This document shows, one piece after another, positions 18,189 through 24,425 of a stretch of DNA of 29,334 nt (the first letter of the stretch is position 1; each line of letters starts with the position of its first letter). The stretch comes from DASYPQ01 sp041488095. Lineage in GTDB: Bacteria > Planctomycetota > UBA1135 > GCA-002686595. Below the pieces are notes generated by a model. The model did no database searches and was not told the DNA's origin. It saw only the letters and a program-made list of their open reading frames with translations. The stretch covers positions 1 through 29,334 of the forward strand of contig JBGPOP010000046.1 in the NCBI GenBank assembly GCA_041488095.1, in the 5' to 3' direction. Both the position numbers and the translations under genes were made by a program.

Positions 18189-18599
18189 GTGCTAAGACCC
18201 GCAGGCTCCGACACGATCACCGAAGGCATCCGCATCCAGGCGCAAGCGGAGTACAAGCCTTCCGAGTCCGACCCGGACCGACGTCACTTCGTGTGGTCCT
18301 ACCGCGTCGTGATCACGAACGAAGGCACCGCGCGCTCGAGGCTCAAGTCGCGCCACTGGATCATCCTCGACGCCGACAACCGCCGCGAGGACGTGCGCGG
18401 AGGCGGCGTGGTGGGCAAGACGCCGAGCCTCGCGCCCGGCGAGCGCTTCGAGTACACGAGCGGCTGCCCGCTGCACACGCGCTGGGGAACCATGGAGGGC
18501 AGCTACACGTTCGAGCGCGAGGACGGCACCGCGTTCGATGCCGCGATCGGACGGTTCTTCCTCGTGCCGCCGCCGCTCCCGGTCACGGTCGCGAGATAG
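18189..18599 (+). CDS. apaG: ApaG-domain protein
   Basis: A 136-residue single-domain ApaG protein with an immunoglobulin/FN3-like fold. The family core is nearly textbook: YRVVITNEGTA, SRHWIILDADN, VRGGGVVGKTPSLAPGE, then FEYTSGCPL. The family name recalls a cobalt/magnesium phenotype, but the biochemical role is not settled. GTG start at 18189; no ATG is available in frame nearby. It heads a tight plus-strand operon: the next start is 2 bp after its stop. A weak promoter could lie in the 111 bp after the EF-P gene. Confidence 0.9.
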   Translation: MLRPAGSDTITEGIRIQAQAEYKPSESDPDRRHFVWSYRVVITNEGTARSRLKSRHWIILDADNRREDVRGGGVVGKTPSLAPGERFEYTSGCPLHTRWGTMEGSYTFEREDGTAFDAAIGRFFLVPPPLPVTVAR

Positions 18600-18601
18600 T
18601 C

Positions 18602-19576
18602 GTGCCCGCGAGCGGGATTCCGGCCGCGGAGCGCGCTCCCGTCCGGACCGCGCCGGATCGACACGCGGGCACCCGGGCGCTGCTTCTCGCGAGCGTGGTG
18701 ATCTGGGGCTCCACCTTCGTGGCCATGAAGGAGGTCCTGCTCGCGCACGTCACACCCTTCGAGCTGGTGGGCCTGCGGTTCGCGATCGGCTTGCCCGTGC
18801 TCGCCGGGGTCCTGTGGGCGAAGAAGATCCCTCTGGCCTTCGACCGGAGGGACCTGCGACCGCTCGCGATCGGATCGGCGATCATCCTGGTTCACTTCCT
18901 GGTCCAGCCTTTCGCGCTCTCGTTCGAGAAGACGACCGCCACGAACACCGGCTGGATCATCTCGTTCTCGCCGCTGGGGATCGCGCTGCTCTCGTGGCTC
19001 ATCCTCGGAGAGCGGCTCGGGACGAAGCTGGTCCTCGGGATCGCCATGGCCACACTCGGGGTCCTGCTGCTCGTCTCGAAGGGGGACTTCACGAGCCTCG
19101 CGTGGCTCGCGAGCGCCGGCGACTGGCTGATCTTGTTGACCTCGCTGACGTGGGCCCTCTACACGATCGCGACGCGCGATCTGTCGCGGCGCCGCTCGCC
19201 GCTCGCGGTCACCCTGGTCGTCTTCACGCCGCTGTGCCTGCTGTGCCTGGCCCTGATGGCGTCCCGGTCGGACTGGTCCCGCTTCGGTCGGCTGCCGCCC
19301 CGACCCCTGGCCGCGCTGCTGTTCCTGGGAATCCTCGGCACGCTCGCGCAGTGGTTCTGGCAGCTCGGGGTCGCCCGGATCGGCGCCGCACGCGCGGGGG
19401 TCTATCTCTACCTCGAGCCTGTGGCGACGACCGCGCTCGCGGTGCCCCTGCTCGGCGAGAGCTTCGGCGTGTGGACGGCCGCCGGCGGCCTGCTCCTGCT
19501 CGCCGGAGTCTGGTGGGCTCAGCGCGAGCCCGCGCCGGCTCTCCGCCGCGGAGCGGAGGAGCCCGAGAGGAGCTAG
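18602..19576 (+). CDS. EamA/DMT-superfamily transporter
   Basis: An inner-membrane transporter of 324 residues with ten predicted helices in two EamA repeats (about 25-155 and 175-310). The first repeat begins with the characteristic ALLLASVVIWGSTFVAMK, and the second with DWLILLTSLTWALYTIATRD. Near the end GVYLYLEPVATTALAVPLLGE is the typical DMT signature. Substrates in this family are metabolites such as amino acids, and nothing here fixes the substrate. I use the GTG at 18602, in frame and 2 bp after the apaG stop, which suggests translational coupling; the longer frame overlaps apaG and is a shadow. Its stop at 19576 is directly followed by the next gene. Confidence 0.9.
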   Translation: MPASGIPAAERAPVRTAPDRHAGTRALLLASVVIWGSTFVAMKEVLLAHVTPFELVGLRFAIGLPVLAGVLWAKKIPLAFDRRDLRPLAIGSAIILVHFLVQPFALSFEKTTATNTGWIISFSPLGIALLSWLILGERLGTKLVLGIAMATLGVLLLVSKGDFTSLAWLASAGDWLILLTSLTWALYTIATRDLSRRRSPLAVTLVVFTPLCLLCLALMASRSDWSRFGRLPPRPLAALLFLGILGTLAQWFWQLGVARIGAARAGVYLYLEPVATTALAVPLLGESFGVWTAAGGLLLLAGVWWAQREPAPALRRGAEEPERS

Positions 19577-19586
19577 GATGTCGCCC

Positions 19587-19592
19587 AGGAGG
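19587..19592 (+). promoter_or_regulatory. Shine-Dalgarno deciding the selenoprotein start
   Basis: A perfect AGGAGG, 6 nt before the ATG at 19599. It favours that start, which opens directly into a signal peptide, over the upstream ATG at 19578. Confidence 0.75.
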
Positions 19593-19598
19593 CACACC

Positions 19599-20579
19599 AT
19601 GATCGTGTCGCTGATGTTCGCAGTCGCGCTCGCTCTCGCGCCCGCGCAGGGGAGGACGGAGGCGAAGCAGAACCCGAAGCCCGAACCGATCTTCGACGAG
19701 CAGGCGGATGGAGCCGAGCAGATCGCCGGGGCGCTCGAGAGCGCGCGCCAGGAGAACCGACGCGTCCTGATCGAGTGGGGCGCGAACTGGTGCAGCTGGT
19801 GCCGGTTGTTGCACGGGCTGTGCAAGAGCGACGAGAAGATCCGCCACGAGCTCCTCTACGAGTACGACGTCGTCCGGGTCGACGTCGGGCGGTTCGACAA
19901 GCACCTCGAGCTGATGCGCAAGTACGGTGTCGATCTCAAGAAGACCGGCATCCCGTTCCTGACGATCCTGGACGCCGACGGCAAGGTGCTCGCGAACCAG
20001 GAAACCGGCTCGCTCGAGCTGAAGGAGGAGGGCCAGAAGGGTCACGACCCCGCCAAGGTCCTCGAGCTGCTCTCCGAGCATCAGGCGCCCTACCTTGCAG
20101 CGGAAGACCTCTACTCCGCCGCGCTCGCGTCGGCGAAGGAGCAGGACAAGCGCCTCTTCCTGCATCTCGGCGCGCCCTGGTGAGGGTGGTGCCACAGGAT
20201 GGAGGCCTGGATGGCCTCCAAGGAGGTCGAGCCGATCCTGGCCAAGGAGTTCGCCCTGCTGAAGATCGACATCGACCGCACGATCGGCGGCAAGGACCTC
20301 CAGAAGCGTCTCCGCAAGGACGACCAGGGCGGCATCCCGTGGTTCGTTTTCCTCGACGCGCAGGGGAACGCCCTCGCGACCAGCGACGGAGCGGACGGCA
20401 AGAACATCGGCTTCCCGTACCAGCCCGCCGAGATCGAGCACTTCGTGACCATGCTGGCGAAGAGCTGCAAGCGTCTCTCCCCTGAGGACGTCGGAGTCCT
20501 GACGCGCTCGCTCACGGCCGTGCGCGAGAACGACGAGAAGCAGAGGGCGAAGGCGAAGGCCGGGGCAGAGGGCGGATAG
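19599..20579 (+). CDS. Two-domain thioredoxin-like selenoprotein (in-frame UGA)
   Basis: A secreted or membrane-tethered thiol/selenol redox protein. The frame is interrupted only by TGA at 20181-20183. Read as selenocysteine it gives 326 residues with Sec195. Residues 1-18 are a signal peptide (MIVSLMFAVALALAPAQG). Domain 1 (about 40-160) has the active site W64-C65-S-W-C68 and the cis-proline in TGIPF. Domain 2 (about 170-310) has LHLGAPW, then UGA, then G-W-C198-H-R-M, and the cis-proline in GGIPWFVF. UGA therefore stands exactly at the attacking cysteine of a WCGWC motif. A hairpin with bacterial SECIS geometry follows at 20200-20220. Read as a stop, the protein would end one residue before the active-site pair. 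Alternatives are a TGC-to-TGA mutation or a sequencing error. It lies in an operon between the EamA transporter and oxidase subunit III. Confidence 0.85.
20200..20220 (+). promoter_or_regulatory. Candidate bacterial SECIS element
   Basis: A perfect 8-bp stem (20200-20207 with 20213-20220) closes a 5-nt loop, UGGAU (20208-20212). The loop begins 24 nt after the UGA. Published bacterial SECIS models ask for a stem of 4 or more pairs, a short apical loop with a G among its first two bases, and about 16-37 nt between UGA and loop. All are met here. The hairpin is inside the coding sequence, as expected in bacteria. Confidence 0.75.
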
Positions 20580-20586
20580 CGCGGGC

Positions 20587-21321
20587 GTGCAAGCCATCCG
20601 CGGGGTCTCGGCGTCGGCGAGCCCAGTCGCTCCTCCGGCGCCCGCGCGCAGGGTCCGAACGCGCCGCCTCGGGTCCGCAGGCGCGGGCACGCTCTCGCCG
20701 CCCTGGGACGATCGCGGCGGGAGCGGCGGCGGGGGCGGAGGCGAGCGCGGGAGCGGCGAGGGCGGCGACGGAGCCGGGAGCCGCGCCCGGCTCGGGCTCT
20801 ACCTCGCGCTGCTCGCGATGAGCACGCTCTTCGGGGCGTTCCTGATCGCCTATCTGCTGCTGCGCCGCAGCGCGCCGATCTGGCCGCCGCCCGGGGCGCC
20901 GGTGCCGCCCAAGGGGCTCTGGATCAGCACGCTCGTGCTCGCGGGGAGCAGCGCCACCCTCGTCCTCGCCCTGCGCGCCGGTCGCACTCTGGACGCGCGC
21001 CGGCTCTCGCGCTGGCTCGACACGACGCTCGGGCTGGGCGTCGCGTTCCTCGTGGTGCAGGCGATCCTGTGGCGCGACGTGTTCGCGGGCGGTCGCACCA
21101 CGGCGACCGACGCCTATGGAACCATCTTCTATTCGTTGACCGGGCTGCACGGCGCGCACGTGATCGGAGGGCTGGTCTGCCTGGCGCGCACCTCCGGGCG
21201 CGCACGGCGCGAACCGACGGGAGCGCGGACGCGCCTCGCCCTGGCGCTGTGCTCGACGTACTGGCATTTCATGGCAGCGGTGTGGCTCGTGATCTTCGCC
21301 GTGCTCTACTTCCTGAATTGA
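20587..21321 (+). CDS. Heme-copper oxidase subunit III-like protein
   Basis: Five-helix subunit of a cytochrome c or quinol oxidase, 244 residues from the GTG at 20587 (7 bp after the selenoprotein stop). Helices lie at about 70-93, 109-130, 144-165, 180-200 and 212-243. Family features are YSLTGLHGAHVIGGL and STYWHFMAAVWLVIFAVLYF, including the conserved helix histidines. The first 65 residues are Arg/Gly-rich with a run of GGSGGGGGGERGSGEGG, unusual for the family, so the true start is uncertain; no better start exists before the first helix. Subunits I and II are not in the window, so this is an isolated or detached cox gene. Confidence 0.8.
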   Translation: MQAIRGVSASASPVAPPAPARRVRTRRLGSAGAGTLSPPWDDRGGSGGGGGGERGSGEGGDGAGSRARLGLYLALLAMSTLFGAFLIAYLLLRRSAPIWPPPGAPVPPKGLWISTLVLAGSSATLVLALRAGRTLDARRLSRWLDTTLGLGVAFLVVQAILWRDVFAGGRTTATDAYGTIFYSLTGLHGAHVIGGLVCLARTSGRARREPTGARTRLALALCSTYWHFMAAVWLVIFAVLYFLN

Positions 21322-21330
21322 GCGCCGCGG

Positions 21331-21444
21331 ATGCGAATCCTCGGGCCCCGGGAGAAGGACGCGCTGCCGTTCGTGCTCATCGTGATGGCGGGGTTCCTGA
21401 TCGGTCTGGCGTTCCTCGTGTTCATCGTGATCGTCGGTCCGTGA
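21331..21444 (+). CDS. 37-residue single-helix membrane peptide
   Basis: A short ORF starting 9 bp after the subunit III stop. The sequence is a charged N-terminus (MRILGPREKD) followed by one long hydrophobic helix (about 13-35) ending in GP. It has the form of small accessory subunits found in oxidase operons, but no homology is recognisable from sequence alone. The GC-rich codon choice and the tight spacing support translation. Confidence 0.5.
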   Translation: MRILGPREKDALPFVLIVMAGFLIGLAFLVFIVIVGP

Positions 21445-21502
21445 AGCCTCCCAAGAGCCGGCCGATTGGCGCACGGAGCGGAGCCGCGCTACTTTCCCGG
21501 CC

Positions 21503-22990
21503 ATGACACGCACATCCCTCCCGTTCCTCGGAGCCTTGTCCCTGCTCCTCGCCGCCTGCTCGGCACCGATTCCCGAAGGGACCGTTCATGCCCGGCCGCT
21601 CGCAGGGGACTTCAACGCCCTGTTCACCGGCAAGACCCTGCGCTTCGACTACTGCCACTCCGGCACGGCGAAGGAGGAGCACATCAGCCCGGACCGCTGC
21701 CGTCTCGAGGGCGACTGGCCCGGCAGCCGCGTCCACCTCGTCGACGATAGCAACTTCGGCAAGTATCGATTTCGCGTGGAACAGGAAACCATGCACAGCA
21801 CGGCGGAATCGTTCGTGGCGCACCTGACGATCTGGACGCGTGGCTTCGCCAGCATCTACGGCGAGTGGGAGACGACCGGCGAGGCCAAGCAGTCCTGGCG
21901 CGCCTTCCAGGAGTCGCAACGCTTCCCCGAGCCCAAGGGGCCGGTCCGGCTCGTGCTGGAGAAGCGCGGCCAGGACGGATCCTTCCGCGAGATCTACTCC
22001 TGCGGAGTCGATCCCGGTAGCCGCTTCGTCGACCGCTCGGCGATCACGCCGCGGGGCGAGGTCCTCACGATCTTCGAGAACGGCGCCCCGGCGCGGAAGG
22101 TGGACCTCCTGGTGCTCGCCGACGGCTACACCGCCGCGGAGAAGGACAAGTTCCGGGGCGACGCGGCGAGGCTCGTCGGCGTGATGTTCGACACCGAGCC
22201 CTACCGGACGCACAAGTGCGATTTCAACGTGCGCGCGCTGTTCGTCCCCGCCGCCGAATCCGGGATCAGCAACCCGCGCAAGGGCGTGTGGCGCGATGCG
22301 CCGCTGGGCTGCTCCTTCAACGCCTTCGACACGGACCGGTACGTGCTGACGTTCGCGAACGAGAGGCTGCGCGAGGCGGCCGCCCAGGCGCCCTACGACG
22401 CGCTGATCGTCGTGTTCAACGACAAGAAGTACGGCGGGGGAGGGATCTTCAACCTGTGGGCCACGGTCGCGGCGGACTCCGAGCAGGCGCCCTACGTCTT
22501 CGTCCACGAGTTCGGGCACGCCTTCGCGGGACTGGCCGACGAGTACTACAGCTCGCAGGTCGCCTACGAGCAGCTCAACCCGCGCGGCGTCGAGCCCTGG
22601 GAGCCGAACGTCACCGCGCTGCTCGACCCCGCGTCCCTCAAGTGGAAGGACCTCGTCCAGGCGGGCACGCCCGTGCCGACGCCCTGGGATCAGGCCGGCC
22701 ACGACGCGCTCGATCTGCAATACCAGAAGAAGCGCAAGCAGCTGATCGACGAGAAGGCCTCGGAGGAGGCCTCCGAGGCCTTGATGCGCGAGGTCAAGAG
22801 CACGACCGGGCCGCGGCTCGCGTCCGAGAAGCACGCCGGCCAGGTCGGCGCGTTCGAGGGCGCGATGTACGAGGCCAAGGGCCTGTACCGACCCGAGGTC
22901 GACTGCATCATGTTCACGCGCAACCCGAAGACCTTCTGCCGCGTGTGCGCGCGCGCGATCGAGCGGGTGATCCGCTCGTACACGGAATGA
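21503..22990 (+). CDS. Peptidase M64 family lipoprotein
   Basis: A surface or periplasmic zinc metallopeptidase of the IgA-peptidase M64 family, 495 residues. A lipoprotein signal peptide ends in LLLAAC, giving lipidation at the Cys near residue 19. Residues about 35-180 form the M64 N-terminal beta-sandwich domain (LRFDYCHSGTAKEEH, VDDSNFGKYRFRV, GFASIYGEWETT). The catalytic domain begins near DLLVLADGYTAAE and contains the zinc motif H335-E-F-G-H339 followed by AFAGLADEY, with D346 or E347 likely to complete zinc binding. A C-terminal C-x-x-C-like region (TFCRVCARAI) is present. It is the last gene of the plus-strand run and converges on the topoisomerase VI A gene, 50 bp away. Confidence 0.93.
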   Translation: MTRTSLPFLGALSLLLAACSAPIPEGTVHARPLAGDFNALFTGKTLRFDYCHSGTAKEEHISPDRCRLEGDWPGSRVHLVDDSNFGKYRFRVEQETMHSTAESFVAHLTIWTRGFASIYGEWETTGEAKQSWRAFQESQRFPEPKGPVRLVLEKRGQDGSFREIYSCGVDPGSRFVDRSAITPRGEVLTIFENGAPARKVDLLVLADGYTAAEKDKFRGDAARLVGVMFDTEPYRTHKCDFNVRALFVPAAESGISNPRKGVWRDAPLGCSFNAFDTDRYVLTFANERLREAAAQAPYDALIVVFNDKKYGGGGIFNLWATVAADSEQAPYVFVHEFGHAFAGLADEYYSSQVAYEQLNPRGVEPWEPNVTALLDPASLKWKDLVQAGTPVPTPWDQAGHDALDLQYQKKRKQLIDEKASEEASEALMREVKSTTGPRLASEKHAGQVGAFEGAMYEAKGLYRPEVDCIMFTRNPKTFCRVCARAIERVIRSYTE

Positions 22991-23040
22991 GAGGAGGTGC
23001 GATCGCGCGATGAGGAGACTCCTCCTCGAGCTCACGCTGT

Positions 23041-24216
23041 TCAGGGCAGGAAGCCTCTGGGATTCCCGAGCTTCCTCGGCAGGTACTCCTCGATCACGAA
23101 GTTGAGCCCCCACTTCGCCAGCGCCTGCTGCTCCGCCCGCACACCCATCGAGAGCATCTGCTCGATGGCCTTGATCCAGGGCTTGTGCGCGACGAAGAAC
23201 GGATCGTTCTTCAACGCGTCCCGCGCGCGCTTGACGTCGACCTCGAGCAGCTTGTGCGTCGCGTCCTGGAGCTTGAAGTCGTGGATGTCCTGGGGCGTCA
23301 CGCCCAGGTACTGCGCCTGCGGCACGCAGAAGAAGCGGTTGATGTGCGCCGCGTTGCCCGACCCGACCTTGAGCGTCCGATAGATGTTGGCGATGCCGTA
23401 GGGGTCGCAGTCGACGAAGGCGTACACCGGGATCTTCTTCAGGTCGGCCAGTCGACGGATGAAGCGCCGCGTCGCGCGCGTGGGCACGCCGGCGGTCTCG
23501 ACCAGGATGCAGTTCGCGCTCTTCCAGTACTTGTGGTTGTTCAGGCGCTGGAACATGCCGCCGGTCTCGATCGCCAGGATGAACTTCGCCTCCGTCCTGA
23601 ACCCAAGGTGCTCGACCGAGTGGGGGATCGAGTAGCTCCCTGAGCCGAACCCGGTGCAGTCGATCTCGATGGGCTTGCCCGTCTCCGCGTCGGTGTCGAT
23701 CACGACCAGGCTCCCTGCCACCGACCCCCCGTGCTCCTCCGGGTAGTAGCGCAGCTGCTCGCGGCTGAGACCCTCGAGGCTCGCCAGCGCCTCGATGTCG
23801 TCCATCACCGTGTCCGACTCGACCTGCTCGTTGAACTTGCAGTCGCCCCAGTTCTTGCTGACGTAGTAGGCCTCCCGCTTGGTCGCGAAGTCGTTGTTCT
23901 CGACCATCTCCTTGCTGATCGACATGAGGCGCAGGGTCTGCGCGAAGCTCTTGACCGTGTTCACCGAGAGAGCGCGCGCTTTCTGACCCCGCCCCAGCTC
24001 GAAGTACCCGACCTTGGCGTCGTACTTGACGTTGGACAGCGCTCGCGCCGGGAAGCGCAGCTCGGGCAGCGAGCGCTGGTCGATCTTGGCCCGCACGCGC
24101 GTGGCCGTGCTCTCGATCAGCGCGAGCGTCTTCTGGTCGAGCCCCTCGAGCTTGCGCGGAGCGCGCCGGATCGCCCGGGCCGCGGGCTCCTCCTCCTTCT
24201 TCTTGCGTTGGGCCAT
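23041..24216 (-). CDS. top6A: DNA topoisomerase VI subunit A (Spo11 family)
   Basis: DNA-cleaving subunit of the type IIB topoisomerase, 391 residues (archaeal homologues are about 370). A basic N-terminus leads to the winged-helix 5Y-CAP domain with the catalytic tyrosine pair R-E-A-Y117-Y118. The Toprim domain follows: E217 in LAIETGGMF and D269-x-D271 in VDCDPYG as metal ligands. C-terminal family blocks QYLGVTPQDI and KWGLNFVIEEYLPRKL match archaeal enzymes. Start at 24216 with GGAGA about 12 nt upstream. Topoisomerase VI is mainly archaeal and plant, with scattered bacterial occurrence by transfer (established knowledge). The probable B subunit is encoded about 5 kb upstream on the same strand, with two secreted-protein genes between. 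Confidence 0.92.
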   Translation of the reverse strand: MAQRKKKEEEPAARAIRRAPRKLEGLDQKTLALIESTATRVRAKIDQRSLPELRFPARALSNVKYDAKVGYFELGRGQKARALSVNTVKSFAQTLRLMSISKEMVENNDFATKREAYYVSKNWGDCKFNEQVESDTVMDDIEALASLEGLSREQLRYYPEEHGGSVAGSLVVIDTDAETGKPIEIDCTGFGSGSYSIPHSVEHLGFRTEAKFILAIETGGMFQRLNNHKYWKSANCILVETAGVPTRATRRFIRRLADLKKIPVYAFVDCDPYGIANIYRTLKVGSGNAAHINRFFCVPQAQYLGVTPQDIHDFKLQDATHKLLEVDVKRARDALKNDPFFVAHKPWIKAIEQMLSMGVRAEQQALAKWGLNFVIEEYLPRKLGNPRGFLP

Positions 24217-24340
24217 CGTGGGTGTCTCCGGGGCCGGGCCGCGACGGGTGGGGTGTCGCGGGGCGGGAATCGAGGCCGCGGGCCTCGTGGGACTCGACCA
24301 TCCGTCAGGAGCTCTTCCCTATCGGACGCGCACGAACGAT

Positions 24341-24373
24341 GCAAGGCTGACCGGGTGGACCGGTCAGCCTTGC
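24341..24373 (-). terminator. 14-bp perfect hairpin after the repeat-protein gene
   Basis: Perfect inverted repeat 24341-24354 / 24360-24373 with a 5-nt loop, 53 bp past the stop of the gene at 24426 and upstream of top6A. No U-run follows in the minus direction, so it may be an attenuating or RNA-stabilising hairpin instead of a classical intrinsic terminator. Confidence 0.6.
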
Positions 24374-24425
24374 TTGAGGACGAACAGAGGACCCGTCGAC
24401 GGGGTGTCGGCGGGTCTCGTTCACA

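Noticed and set aside
19578..19598. Upstream ATG at 19578 as the selenoprotein start
   Set aside because: The ATG at 19599 has a perfect AGGAGG at the right distance and opens directly into a signal peptide. The upstream start remains possible and would add seven residues.
20199..20579. Separate short gene starting at the ATG at 20199
   Set aside because: It would begin inside the active-site helix of a thioredoxin domain, without the first strand and catalytic pair, and has no Shine-Dalgarno. Read-through of the UGA explains it better.
22991..23040. GAGGAG/CTCCTC inverted segments as a bidirectional terminator between convergent genes
   Set aside because: The stem is short and ambiguous, with several registers, and no U-run on either strand.
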